From the NCBI RefSeq assembly GCF_018760735.1, contig NZ_JAHHZN010000027.1:1-52548 (forward strand): DNA of 52,548 bases. Reading direction: 5' to 3'. The notes beneath the pieces were generated by a model. It searched no databases and was not told the origin of the DNA. It worked only from the letters and a program-made list of their open reading frames with translations. Position 1 is the first letter of the stretch, and the number at the start of each line of letters is the position of its first letter. Made by a program: the position numbers and the translations under genes. Source of the stretch: Hymenobacter piscis (GTDB taxonomy: Bacteria > Bacteroidota > Bacteroidia > Cytophagales > Hymenobacteraceae). Of the stretch, positions 36,103 to 43,801 are shown piece after piece.

Positions 36103-36585
36103 ATGATTTCTTCGCTTCGTAATGCCGGACTGGGGCTGCTGCTGGCCGCCGCCGTTTCCTGCCAGCAAAAACCCGCCGACCAGCCCGCCGGTACCGCCCT
36201 GCGTACGCAGCCCGCGGCCGACAAGGCCGCGCCCCCCGTGGCCACCGATACGCCCGACTCGGCTCCGCTGCCCGCCCCGCCCGATTCGGCCCTGATGCAG
36301 CAGGTGCAGGAGCCCCGGCTGAACGACGTGTATGTGGTGGCCTACCAGCCCGCCGGCAGCCCCGAGCAGCGCTTCTTCTTCTACCGCGTAAGTGCCGTGA
36401 GGCCCGAATCGGTGGATTTGCTGCCCGCCCGCCAGGAGTCCACCGACCCGGCCGCCGACGTCAGCGCCGCCGGCTTCTTCACCGACAAGGCCCTGACCTA
36501 CACCCGCGCCGAAGCCCTGGAACTGCTGCAGGAGCAGTCCGGCGACGTGCAGCACACCCGCCTCATCCGCGTCCGCCGGGAGTAG
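36103..36585 (+). CDS. Hypothetical lipoprotein of 160 residues
   Basis: The N-terminus MISSLRNAGLGLLLAAAVSCQQ is a lipoprotein signal, with the Cys near residue 20. A Pro/Ala/Asp-rich linker of about 40 residues is followed by a compact domain (RLNDVYVVAYQPAGSPEQRFFFYRVSAVRPESVDLLPARQ ... RAEALELLQEQSGDVQHTRLIRVRRE). I do not recognise it and see no catalytic motif. The ATG at 36103 is chosen because the signal begins there. It faces the cyclophilin gene, with only 15 bases between the two stop codons. Confidence 0.7.
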   Translation: MISSLRNAGLGLLLAAAVSCQQKPADQPAGTALRTQPAADKAAPPVATDTPDSAPLPAPPDSALMQQVQEPRLNDVYVVAYQPAGSPEQRFFFYRVSAVRPESVDLLPARQESTDPAADVSAAGFFTDKALTYTRAEALELLQEQSGDVQHTRLIRVRRE

Positions 36586-36600
36586 TGGTGAATGAGTGAC

Positions 36601-37338
36601 TCATTTCACCACCTCCACCTTAATACCCACGTCCGTGGTGGGCCAGTTGTCCATGCCGACGGGTTCGTTGGCTATTTTGTCGATGACGTCGAGGCCTTCG
36701 ACTACTTCCCCGAATACGGTGTACTGGCCGTCGAGGCCGGGTACCCCACCGATGGTGGCGTAGGTCTGGGCCTGCTCCGGGGTGAGGGGCCGGCCGGCGG
36801 CGGCGCGGGCTTGCTCGGCCGTCATGGCCTCACCCTGCACGATGTAAAAGTCGTTGTTGGAGGAAAGGCGGTCGGGGTTCATGGCTCCGTCGTAGCGGGC
36901 CATGGCCAAGGCTCCGCGCTTGTGGAAGTGCTGGGGCCGGATTTCGGGCGGCAGCCGGTAGCTGCGCATGGCAATGGTACGCTGCTCCGAGCCCCCGCCC
37001 TGAATGACTAGCCCCTTCACCACCCGGTTGAATACCGACTCATCGAACACGCCCTTGCGGCTGAGGAGCAGAAAGTTGGCGGCGTGTACGGGCGTGTCGT
37101 CGTAGAGGCGGATGCGCATGTCGCCCAGACGGGTGTGCAGCACCACTTCTTGGGCCGGGTACGCGCGGCCGTAGTCGAGCAGCAGGCGGGCGGCGTTGGA
37201 ATCGGCCAGGGCCATGAGGTCGGGGCCGGGCACTGCGGAAGCGGCGGGGGCGTCGGCGGGGACAGTGTCGGCGGCTTGCCGGGACCCGCAGGCGGCCAGC
37301 AGGCCCAGCAGCGGCAGGTACAGGAAACGAAGCATCAT
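36601..37338 (-). CDS. Cyclophilin-type peptidyl-prolyl isomerase, lipoprotein
   Basis: A 245-residue periplasmic foldase. The N-terminus MMLRFLYLPLLGLLAACGS is a lipoprotein signal. The cyclophilin domain starts at EVVLHTRLGDMRIRLYDDTPVHAANFLLLSRKG, with VFNRVVKGLVIQGGG corresponding to the FHRVIxxFMIQGGD active-site strand, GALAMAR, NDFYIVQG and YTVFGEVVEGLDVIDKI. It carries an insertion (AMTAEQARAAAGRPLTPEQAQTY) common in Bacteroidota members. A run of 11 G on the plus strand lies seven bases before the start; an in-frame start further upstream would place that run inside the reading frame. Confidence 0.92.
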   Translation of the reverse strand: MMLRFLYLPLLGLLAACGSRQAADTVPADAPAASAVPGPDLMALADSNAARLLLDYGRAYPAQEVVLHTRLGDMRIRLYDDTPVHAANFLLLSRKGVFDESVFNRVVKGLVIQGGGSEQRTIAMRSYRLPPEIRPQHFHKRGALAMARYDGAMNPDRLSSNNDFYIVQGEAMTAEQARAAAGRPLTPEQAQTYATIGGVPGLDGQYTVFGEVVEGLDVIDKIANEPVGMDNWPTTDVGIKVEVVK

Positions 37339-37344
37339 GGCGGC

Positions 37345-37355
37345 GGGGGGGGGGG
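37345..37355. repeat. G11 homopolymer tract at the start of the isomerase gene
   Basis: Eleven consecutive G (C on the coding strand) end seven bases upstream of the chosen start. Tracts of this length are prone to slip during replication. Depending on the true start, slippage would alter leader spacing or shift the frame. Confidence 0.8.
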
Positions 37356-37387
37356 CAGGGATGAAAAAAGGCAGGCAAACCAACTGA

Positions 37388-37421
37388 AAGGGTGGCCCCG
37401 CCTGCCGGCCGGGCCACCCTT
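37388..37421 (-). terminator. Hairpin after the S1/P1-like gene
   Basis: AAGGGTGGCCC (37388-37398) pairs exactly with GGGCCACCCTT (37411-37421). It lies about 40 bases beyond the stop codon of the upstream minus-strand gene. The T run is short. Confidence 0.6.
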
Positions 37422-37462
37422 CAAAGGTAAAAAGCGAAACGGAACCCGGCTTATCAGCCCAA

Positions 37463-38716
37463 TTACCAGCCCGAGCCGGCGGGCGTACCCCAGCCGTCGT
37501 CGGCCCTGGGTTTGGGTTTGGCGGCCGGCTTGGTTTTCTCCTTACGGGCGGGGCCGTTGGCGGGCTTCACCTTGGTTTTAACCTTGGTGGTGCCCTCGGG
37601 CAGCGCGGCCGGCACCACCGGGGCCGGGGTGGGCGGGGCGGCGGGAGCTGGGGCCGGGGCTTTGGCCTCAATATCGGGCGAGAGTGTGGGCATGGCCCGG
37701 GCTGCGTTGATCAGGTCGGGGCGGGGCGCTTCCTTCATGGGCTGCAGGGCCAGCAGGGTCTGCTGCTCCACCAGCAGGTCATCCTTCCAGGCGTCGAGTT
37801 CCAGGTCCAGCTTCTCCTCTTCCTCCTTCGTAACGGGTTTTTTGAGCAGCTTGTCCAACTCCGGCGAGCCGGCATCCTTCCAGGCCGTCATCCACATGGA
37901 GGCCACCAGGGTAGGGGCCAGCTTCAGGCGGAAGGCCACCATGCCGCCCACTTTCTCGTGGTAGGCATCGGCAAAGGCGTCGGAGTAGGCGCGGCGGGTT
38001 TTGCCGTAGCGGTGGCTGAATACGTACTTGGTTTCGGGCGTGTACTTGCGGGTTACTTCCTCTTCCAGGTCAAAAGTGGCTCCCAGGAAGCCGTATGATT
38101 CCTGAATCACCTGCCAGATGTCCTTGAGCGGGTCCTTCTGGTAGCGGCCGGGGTCGTTCTTGAGTTTGTACTTGGCGATGTTGCGCTCGGGCAGCTTGCT
38201 TTCCCACAGGGCGTGAATGCCTTCCTGCTTGGAGAGCTGCCCGTCGTAGTTTTCGGTGGTGTGCAGGGGCACGTAGGCGTCGGCCACGTAGTGGCCCAGG
38301 TCGGCCGAGAGAGCCAGAATGGCGGTAGTGTCCTGTTCGCGGAAAGCCTTGGTGAGCTTCTCCTTGGTTTCGATGACGGCCCAGGGCAGGGTGCCGTACT
38401 TGCGCAGGGTGTCCACGGTGTACTTGGCCACGGCCTTGTCCCAGGCCTTGGGCATGAGTCCGAAGGGGTCGTCGCCGTAGTGGTCGATATCGATGAAGTG
38501 CTTGCTGGCTTCGCCCGGGTCCTGGTCGCGGCGCTCATCGGCGTCGGTGCTCAGCTTCACCAGCCGCAGCATGTGGCGGTAGTAGAAGGGGCGCATGCCC
38601 GCGGGCAGCGAGTACACGGCCAGCTGCGTGATGGTGCGGTGTCCGAAAAAGCCCCAGCCCGGCGAGAGTACCGGGCACAACAGCACAATAAAGAGGGTGA
38701 CTAGCAGTTTTTTCAT
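37463..38716 (-). CDS. S1/P1 nuclease / zinc-phospholipase C superfamily secreted protein
   Basis: A 417-residue exported protein. The signal MKKLLVTLFIVLLCPVLSPG is followed by W-G-F-F-G-H-R; Trp as first mature residue and the His close by are zinc ligands in this fold. Further ligand segments are HFIDIDHYGDDPF and SADLGHYVADAYVPLHTTENYDGQ (H-x3-D, then H). It probably hydrolyses phosphodiesters in the periplasm or outside the cell. After about residue 300 comes a 115-residue Pro/Ala/Lys-rich tail (KVKTKVKPANGP, KTKPAAKPKPRADD) not found in the core family; it may be a cell-surface tether or nucleic-acid-binding region. The start is set by the signal peptide. Confidence 0.82.
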   Translation of the reverse strand: MKKLLVTLFIVLLCPVLSPGWGFFGHRTITQLAVYSLPAGMRPFYYRHMLRLVKLSTDADERRDQDPGEASKHFIDIDHYGDDPFGLMPKAWDKAVAKYTVDTLRKYGTLPWAVIETKEKLTKAFREQDTTAILALSADLGHYVADAYVPLHTTENYDGQLSKQEGIHALWESKLPERNIAKYKLKNDPGRYQKDPLKDIWQVIQESYGFLGATFDLEEEVTRKYTPETKYVFSHRYGKTRRAYSDAFADAYHEKVGGMVAFRLKLAPTLVASMWMTAWKDAGSPELDKLLKKPVTKEEEEKLDLELDAWKDDLLVEQQTLLALQPMKEAPRPDLINAARAMPTLSPDIEAKAPAPAPAAPPTPAPVVPAALPEGTTKVKTKVKPANGPARKEKTKPAAKPKPRADDGWGTPAGSGW

Positions 38717-38902
38717 GACGAGAACCCGGCAGTGAGTCGGCGGATAGCGAAGATACAATTCAACAGAAAGATACGCTCATTTTTTGCCGGTTTCGGGCCG
38801 GGTCAGCCTGGGAGGCGGGCGAAACCGGGGCCATCTGCGTATTATGCACAGCCGGCCCGTGGGGGCCGGCCCGCCCCCATCCACCTGCCTGCCCGCCCGC
38901 CC

Positions 38903-39946
38903 GTGACGCTCATCTCCCGCAAGAAAATTATTTACGCCATCAGCCCGCCCCTGCGCGAGTACCTGCACGCCTACGACCGCGAGGCCCAGCTGCCGGTTAC
39001 CTACCGCGACCTGGCCCGCTTCACCGGCGCCTTCCCGCTACTCGACCGTCAGGGCCGCGACACGCTCTGGGAAACCGTGTACTACGAGCCCAATGCCCTG
39101 CGCGAGCTCAGCCTGGGCCTGACGCAGGTGTACGCCCTACTCAAAACGGCCGGCGACTTGTCGTTTACCGACCACCTTATTGCCGACCGCATCGATTACT
39201 GCCGCTTTGGCAACAGCCAGCCCTTCCGGGTGCGCATCGTTAATCAGCTCAACGACAACTACGATTATTTTTACGTGAAGCGGGCCGATGCCTCCCGCGT
39301 GTACGGCCTGGAGTTGGAACACCTGCTTTCGCCCAACAGCATGAACTACCTGCTCAGCGGCGAAACCCTCCTGGAGGAGCACATTGCCGGTATCCCCGGC
39401 GACGACTTCATCCAGAAACACCTGCAGCGGCCCCACCTCAACCAGGTCCGCATTGCCAAGGAGTTCGTCAAGTTCAACGAGCGGTGTTTTGCCCGTTTAT
39501 TGGGCGATATGCGGGCCTATAATTATGTCATCGACGTGACCCTGGACTTTGAGGACGAGCAGTACCGGGTACGGGCCATCGACTTCGACCAGCAGTGCTA
39601 CGAGGGCAAGAAGAACATGTACCTGCCCCAGTTCTTCAAGGATAACCGGGCCATCGTGCAGCTGTGCGGGCGCCTGCTCGAACCCGAAACCATCCGCCAG
39701 TACCAGGCCGAGGAGCGCACCCTCATGGCCCGCCGGGTCCGCTCGGAGCGTCGCCGCCTCAAGGACCTGATCGACTGCCTGCGCCGCGACGAAGTCTCGC
39801 CCCGCGAGAAGGTGGAGCAGCTCAAAACGGAGCTCAACCGCCACCACGCTACCCGGCAGTTCAGCCGCTGCCGCAGCATGGGCGACGTGGTACGCCTCAA
39901 CCTCAAACTCATGCTGCTGGCCCCCAACAAGGCCCTGGAAGGCTAA
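38903..39946 (+). CDS. Conserved hypothetical protein, possibly kinase-like fold
   Basis: A 347-residue soluble protein with GTG as likely start (VTLISRKKIIYAISPPLREYLHAYDRE); the in-frame sequence upstream is Arg/Pro-rich and not credible. Visible segments include YDYFYVKRADASRVYGLELEHLLSPNSMNYL, NQVRIAKEFVKFNERCFARLLGDMRAYNYVIDVT and VRAIDFDQQCYEGKKNMYLPQF. The last could be a metal-binding D-F-D like that of kinase-fold phosphotransferases; this is a weak structural guess. I recognise it only as a Bacteroidota protein of unknown function. It is a single gene with a very strong terminator. Confidence 0.7.
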   Translation: MTLISRKKIIYAISPPLREYLHAYDREAQLPVTYRDLARFTGAFPLLDRQGRDTLWETVYYEPNALRELSLGLTQVYALLKTAGDLSFTDHLIADRIDYCRFGNSQPFRVRIVNQLNDNYDYFYVKRADASRVYGLELEHLLSPNSMNYLLSGETLLEEHIAGIPGDDFIQKHLQRPHLNQVRIAKEFVKFNERCFARLLGDMRAYNYVIDVTLDFEDEQYRVRAIDFDQQCYEGKKNMYLPQFFKDNRAIVQLCGRLLEPETIRQYQAEERTLMARRVRSERRRLKDLIDCLRRDEVSPREKVEQLKTELNRHHATRQFSRCRSMGDVVRLNLKLMLLAPNKALEG

Positions 39947-39953
39947 GCGCGCC

Positions 39954-40022
39954 GGCTCCGGCAGTAAAAAATATGCCCGCTCACCAAACCGGTGAGCGGG
40001 CATATTTTTTACTGCCGGAGCC
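39954..40022. terminator. 32-bp perfect inverted repeat, bidirectional terminator
   Basis: The arms 39954-39985 and 39991-40022 are exact complements around a five-base loop. The centre is a GC-rich stem next to A6/T6 runs, so it works as a terminator for the convergent genes on both sides. It is unusually long for a terminator. Confidence 0.88.
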
Positions 40023-40045
40023 GGGTACCGGGAGCAAGCACCGGT

Positions 40046-40723
40046 TTACCGGCCCAGGCCGATGACCAAGCCCACGGAAAACTCCACGCCGCCGGGGCTG
40101 ATGGTCTGCACTAGGTCGCGGAGGCGGTCGGAAGGGTTGGGGTTAACGAAGTTGTCGTACGTCACCGGGTCGCCGGTAAAGCGGGCCCCGTAGCCCAGCG
40201 TACCGAGCAGACCCACCCGGCCGGGCTGCCAGCGCAGGCCCCCGCGCAGGTGCAGCACCCCACTCGGCGACAAGGTAAAGCGGGCCTCTTCCCCGTCGAG
40301 TTCTACCGTGGCATCGTCAATGCGGCCGGTGCGCACCAGGTTTACGCCCACGTAGGGCGTGAACGGCTTTTCGGGCGTGATATAGTAACGCGCGCCCACC
40401 CCGATTTTACCGCCCACGCCAAACCCTATGCCGCCATTCAGCTCGAAGCTGGGCGTCAGGTGGCCGGCGTACGAGATGCCGAGGCCGCCGTAGGGGGCGC
40501 CCCAGCCCAGCTCCAGCATCAGACTGGAGCGGTAGCGCGGGGCCGTGTCGGGGGCGGGGCGATACCCGGCCGGAGCGGCCGCGGGCGTCGGGGCGGCCAT
40601 GGTGGCCGGGGCCGTCGTGCTGCCGGGCTGCGGGGCGGAGTTCAGTTCGGTCTGGGCCAGGGCCTGGCCCGTGGCGGCGAGGGCGAGGCCACCGGCCAGC
40701 GCAAGCGTAGAGATGTTAACCAT
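40046..40723 (-). CDS. Outer-membrane beta-barrel-like exported protein
   Basis: A 225-residue protein with signal peptide MVNISTLALAGGLALAATGQALAQ and an Ala/Pro/Thr-rich stretch to about residue 60. The rest alternates polar and hydrophobic residues with many Gly and aromatic positions (MLELGWGAPYGGLGISYAGHL, GGIGFGVGGKIGVGARYYITPEKPFTPYVGVNLV, GVEFSVGLVIGLG), typical of a small eight- to ten-strand outer-membrane barrel. It lacks the usual C-terminal aromatic residue. No ligand can be inferred. A promoter of the phylum type lies upstream. Confidence 0.72.
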   Translation of the reverse strand: MVNISTLALAGGLALAATGQALAQTELNSAPQPGSTTAPATMAAPTPAAAPAGYRPAPDTAPRYRSSLMLELGWGAPYGGLGISYAGHLTPSFELNGGIGFGVGGKIGVGARYYITPEKPFTPYVGVNLVRTGRIDDATVELDGEEARFTLSPSGVLHLRGGLRWQPGRVGLLGTLGYGARFTGDPVTYDNFVNPNPSDRLRDLVQTISPGGVEFSVGLVIGLGR

Positions 40724-40746
40724 GGAATAAGGAATAATTTTTTTGC

Positions 40747-40776
40747 CAAAGATGGAACTAAAAACAGTTCTTCAAA
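40747..40776 (-). promoter_or_regulatory. Promoter upstream of the beta-barrel protein gene
   Basis: On the minus strand TTTG (40773-40776) is followed after 18 bases by CATCTTTG (40747-40754), one mismatch from TAnnTTTG. The leader would be about 20 bases. Confidence 0.5.
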
Positions 40777-40784
40777 CACCATGC

Positions 40785-42077
40785 CTAATCCTGCCGATAT
40801 ACTACCCCCTGCTTCATCACGAAGCGCACCTGCTGCATGGCGTTGATGTCCTGCACCGGGTCGCCCTCAACGGCCACCACGTCGGCGAGCTTACCGGGCT
40901 CCAGAGTGCCCAGGTTGGCGGTCTGGCCCAGCAGCTCCGCCGCCGATACCGTAGCCGAGCGCAGGGCCTGGGCGGCCGGCATCCCGGCCTCTACCATGTA
41001 GCGGAATTCCAGGGCATTCACGCCGTGGCGGAACACGGCCGCGTCGGTGCCGAAGGCAATCTTAACACCCGCCTTGTAAGCCCGGCCAAAGGTGCCTTGC
41101 AGCCTGGGACCAATAGCCAGGGCCTTGGGCGTTACCAGCGGCGGGTAGTAGTTCGGGATTCTGGCTGAGTCGGCTACCGACTTGCCGGCCGTGATGGTGG
41201 GCACGTACCAGGTGCCGTTTTTTGCCATCAGCTTCATCGTCTCGTCGTCCATGAGCGTGCCGTGCTCGATGCTGGTTACGCCCGCCCGGATGGCCCGCTT
41301 CATGCCCTCGGCCCCGTGGGCGTGGCAGGCCACGCTCAGGCCCAGATCCCGGGCCGTTTCCACCACGGCCCGGATTTCGGCCTCCGTCATCTGGGCCGCC
41401 GAGCCGTCCTTGGCCACGCTGAGCACGCCGCCGGTGCTGGCAATCTTGATGAGGTCGGCCCCGCGCTTGTACTGCTCGCGCACGGCCTGCCGGGCCTCGT
41501 CGGGGCTGTTGATTACCCCGTCGGCCGGGCCGGCCGTGCCCATTAGATCCAGGCGGTAGCCGTTGGTGGGGTCCATGTGGCCGCCGGTGCCGGAAATGGC
41601 TTTGCGGGCCGTGAAAATGCGCGGGCCCACCACCTTGCCCTGATTAATGGCGTTGCGCAGGGCCACGTTCACGCCCGAGCCGCCCAGATCGCGCACCGTG
41701 GTGAAGCCGGCCAGCAGGGTTTTGCGGGCGTGGTCGAGGGAGCCGAAGGCCACGTCGGCGGGGTTTTCGGTGAATTCACGCAGGAAGTTGTCTTTGCTGG
41801 TTTCGCCCTCCAGGTGCACGTGGCAGTCGATGAGGCCGGGCAGCACGGTGCGGTTCTTCAGGTCGATGACCTTATCCCGGGCCGAGGCGGGGGCGGAGTA
41901 GCCCGGTTCCACGGCCAGCACCCGGCCGTTTTCCACCACCAGCGTCACGGCGGTCTGGGCACGGTCGGAGCGCATGTCGAGCAGGCGGCCGCAGTGCAGG
42001 TAGGTTTTCTGGGCCAGGGCCGCGGGGGCCGAAAGCAGGAAGCTGCCGAGCAGCAGGGGCAGGTAGCGGTGAAACAT
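40785..42077 (-). CDS. Amidohydrolase family protein, exported (imidazolonepropionase/prolidase-like)
   Basis: A 430-residue metal-dependent hydrolase with signal peptide MFHRYLPLLLGSFLLSAPAALAQ. The metal-site residues are visible in order: HVH in LPGLIDCHVHLEG, the bridging lysine in GADLIKIASTGG, His in VACHAHG, His in GVTSIEHGTLMDD and Asp in IAFGTDAAVF. The wording matches the branch that includes Xaa-Pro dipeptidases of the amidohydrolase fold, which act on dipeptides or cyclic amides. The end NLGTLEPGKLADVVAVEGDPVQDI is the usual C-terminal beta-sandwich. The ATG at the signal peptide is preferred to one 22 codons upstream. Confidence 0.92.
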   Translation of the reverse strand: MFHRYLPLLLGSFLLSAPAALAQKTYLHCGRLLDMRSDRAQTAVTLVVENGRVLAVEPGYSAPASARDKVIDLKNRTVLPGLIDCHVHLEGETSKDNFLREFTENPADVAFGSLDHARKTLLAGFTTVRDLGGSGVNVALRNAINQGKVVGPRIFTARKAISGTGGHMDPTNGYRLDLMGTAGPADGVINSPDEARQAVREQYKRGADLIKIASTGGVLSVAKDGSAAQMTEAEIRAVVETARDLGLSVACHAHGAEGMKRAIRAGVTSIEHGTLMDDETMKLMAKNGTWYVPTITAGKSVADSARIPNYYPPLVTPKALAIGPRLQGTFGRAYKAGVKIAFGTDAAVFRHGVNALEFRYMVEAGMPAAQALRSATVSAAELLGQTANLGTLEPGKLADVVAVEGDPVQDINAMQQVRFVMKQGVVYRQD

Positions 42078-42252
42078 AAGCGGGGCAGAAGAAAGCAAAA
42101 GTGAGTGGGAGGGCGGAAGATACGCGCAAAATAAACGCTGCATGCCGCCTAATTCCGCCGCAATCCGTACCTTTTGCCAACGGGACCGGCAGTAGGTTAT
42201 TTCTGCCGGCCGCTACCTTCCTCCCATTCCCCACATTCTGCACATTCCACTT

Positions 42253-42504
42253 ATGGCCACGCCCGAAGAATTTGAAGCCGCCGCCGCCCGCAGCAAAGAG
42301 CTGCCCGCCAAGCCCGACAACATGACCCTGCTCAAGCTCTACGCCCTCTACAAGCAGGGTAGCGAGGGTGACATCTCCGGCGACCGGCCCGGGGGCTTCG
42401 ATTTCAAAGCCATTGCCAAGTACGACGCCTGGGCCGGCCTGCGCGGCAAAAGCCAGGACGACGCCCGCCAGGAGTACGTGGATTTCGTAAACTCTCTGTT
42501 CTAG
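42253..42504 (+). CDS. Acyl-CoA-binding protein
   Basis: An 83-residue four-helix protein: FEAAAARSKELPAKPDNMTLLKLYALYKQGSEGDISGDRPGGFDFKAIAKYDAWAGLRGKSQDDARQEYVDFV, shown here only in part by its key residues. Tyr-x-x-Tyr-Lys-Gln, Lys in AKYDAW and the final Y-V are the acyl-CoA-pocket residues. It binds long-chain acyl-CoA in the cytoplasm as carrier and buffer. Common in eukaryotes, it is found in a minority of bacteria including many Bacteroidota. It is a single gene with a perfect 22-bp terminator hairpin. Confidence 0.95.
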   Translation: MATPEEFEAAAARSKELPAKPDNMTLLKLYALYKQGSEGDISGDRPGGFDFKAIAKYDAWAGLRGKSQDDARQEYVDFVNSLF

Positions 42505-42540
42505 GCTTTTGGCTGTTAGCTGTTGGCACTACGCCTTGGC

Positions 42541-42588
42541 ACACGCAAAACGCGCCCGTTACGGATGTAACGGGCGCGTTTTGCGTGT
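42541..42588. terminator. 22-bp perfect hairpin after the ACBP gene
   Basis: The arms 42541-42562 and 42567-42588 are exact complements around a GGAT loop, with an AAAA/TTTT step inside the stem. It lies between convergent genes and probably ends both transcripts. Confidence 0.8.
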
Positions 42589-42606
42589 GCGGGTGATGCC
42601 CGTAAC

Positions 42607-42882
42607 CTAGCCCAGGGGCTGCGCGGGAGCCGCCGGCGGGGTGGTAGGCTTGGCCGGGGCGGTGCCGGGCGCGGGCAGGTCGAAAGCGGTGGCATCGTGC
42701 TCAAAGTGACCCTTGTGCGACCCGTCGCAGAAGGGTTTATTGGCCGAGAGGCCGCAGCGGCAGATGCTGATCCGCTCCCGGCCGCCGAGGCCGTACGCGT
42801 TGCCCTGGGCATCTACGAGTTCGATTTCGGTGCCCTCCACGCGGAGGGAGCCATTACTGAGGACGGTGAGTTTGGTAGCCAT
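42607..42882 (-). CDS. CDGSH iron-sulfur domain protein
   Basis: A 91-residue protein whose core CRCGLSANKPFCDGSHK provides the three Cys (C41, C43, C52) and one His (H56) that hold a redox-active 2Fe-2S cluster. The N-terminal half (LTVLSNGSLRVEGTEIELVDAQGN) is the usual beta strand lead-in. A Pro/Ala-rich tail of about 25 residues follows. Such proteins serve in electron or cluster transfer. The start at MATKLTVLSNG is chosen; upstream in-frame codons are read from the octamer repeat. Confidence 0.93.
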   Translation of the reverse strand: MATKLTVLSNGSLRVEGTEIELVDAQGNAYGLGGRERISICRCGLSANKPFCDGSHKGHFEHDATAFDLPAPGTAPAKPTTPPAAPAQPLG

Positions 42883-42885
42883 GGG

Positions 42886-42971
42886 ACGTGAACGGTTGAA
42901 TGCGTGAATGGTTGACTTGTTGGACTGGTGAACGGCTGAACTGGCGGATGGCTGGATTGGTAAATGGCTGA
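42886..42971. repeat. Degenerate octamer repeat upstream of the CDGSH gene
   Basis: About ten 8-base units of the form ATGGNTGA (ACGGTTGA, ATGCGTGA, ATGGTTGA, CTTGTTGG, ACTGGTGA, ACGGCTGA, ACTGGCGG, ATGGCTGG, ATTGGTAA, ATGGCTGA) follow each other without spacing. The unit differs from the heptamer array 45 bases away. Confidence 0.75.
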
Positions 42972-43016
42972 AAAAGAAGTTATAGCCCGTAACCCCACCG
43001 GCCGGGGGCAAGTACG

Positions 43017-43140
43017 CTCCTAACTCCTAACTCCTAACTCCTAACTCCTAACTCCTAACTCCTAACTCCTAACTCCTAACTCCTAACTCCTAACTCCTAA
43101 CTCCTAACTCCTAACTCCTAACTCCTAACTCCTAACTCCT
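43017..43140. repeat. Perfect heptamer tandem array, 17.7 copies of CTCCTAA
   Basis: 124 bases with an exact 7-base period and no variation. Because 7 is not a multiple of 3 and each unit holds TAA on one strand and TAG on the other, every frame on both strands meets a stop within 21 bases. The last codons of the GNAT gene (EL-GVRS and stop) are read from the array. Confidence 0.97.
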
Positions 43141-43642
43141 TCCGCAGTACGTAGTCGTTCATCCAGTAGGGGCCAATGGCAATATCCTCTTCGCGGTGGC
43201 GTTGGAAGCCCAGGTGCTCGTAGAAGGCGAGGGCGGGGTTGTGGCGGTTCACGTTCAGATCCAGGGTCTGGCCCCCGGCGGCGCGTACGGCCTGCTGCAC
43301 GGCCGTAATCAGCTGCTGGCCCAGGCCCTGGCCCTGGTGGGAAGGCAGCACGTAAATCTTGTGCAGCTTGTAGAGGCCGTCTTCGGGCTGGGCGGAGAAG
43401 GAAGCGTACCCGCAGGCCTGGTCAGCCACGTATACGAGCAGAAACGTGTGGCCCTGCTCGGTTATCTGCCGTTGCAGGGAGGCCGCCGTATAAATCACCC
43501 GGTACATGTATTCAATCTGCTCCCGCGAAATGATGAACCGGTACGTCGGCTCCCAGGTGGCTTCCGCCAGTTCCATGATGAGGGGAACATCGGCCAGGGT
43601 GGCGGGGCGGATGCGGACGGACGAGGAGGCAGAAGCGGACAT
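43118..43642 (-). CDS. GNAT family N-acetyltransferase
   Basis: A 174-residue acetyltransferase. The fold is seen in VRIRPATLADVPLIMELAEATW, the acetyl-CoA-binding loop KIYVLPSHQGQGLGQQLI (Q/R-x-x-G-x-G/A pattern) and NVNRHNPALAFYEHLGFQ near the end. The substrate cannot be predicted. The C-terminus (KELGVRS-stop) is encoded by the heptamer array, so the natural stop may have been replaced by repeat expansion; few residues are affected. The start may be three codons upstream (MPAMSAS). Confidence 0.9.
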   Translation of the reverse strand: MSASASSSVRIRPATLADVPLIMELAEATWEPTYRFIISREQIEYMYRVIYTAASLQRQITEQGHTFLLVYVADQACGYASFSAQPEDGLYKLHKIYVLPSHQGQGLGQQLITAVQQAVRAAGGQTLDLNVNRHNPALAFYEHLGFQRHREEDIAIGPYWMNDYVLRKELGVRS

Positions 43643-43801
43643 AGCCGGCAAAAAACGGCATTATTCACCGCAAAACCGAACCCCAAACCTCGTTTTCCAC
43701 GTTTTGGGTCGGAAATTGCCGGGGCCCGTGGGGAAGTCGGGGCCGACACCCGCCCGATTGCCTTCCTTCTGCCACCACTCCGACCCTAACTACCCTGCCT
43801 T

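Noticed and set aside
33790..36555. 921-codon open frame on the minus strand opposite the M13 peptidase
   Set aside because: It mirrors the peptidase codons in a GC-rich gene, is rich in Gly/His/Val/Gln and has no domain signature; the plus-strand gene has full M13 motifs.
43017..43140. CRISPR array
   Set aside because: The 7-base unit repeats without any spacer, and no cas gene is near; it is a simple tandem repeat.
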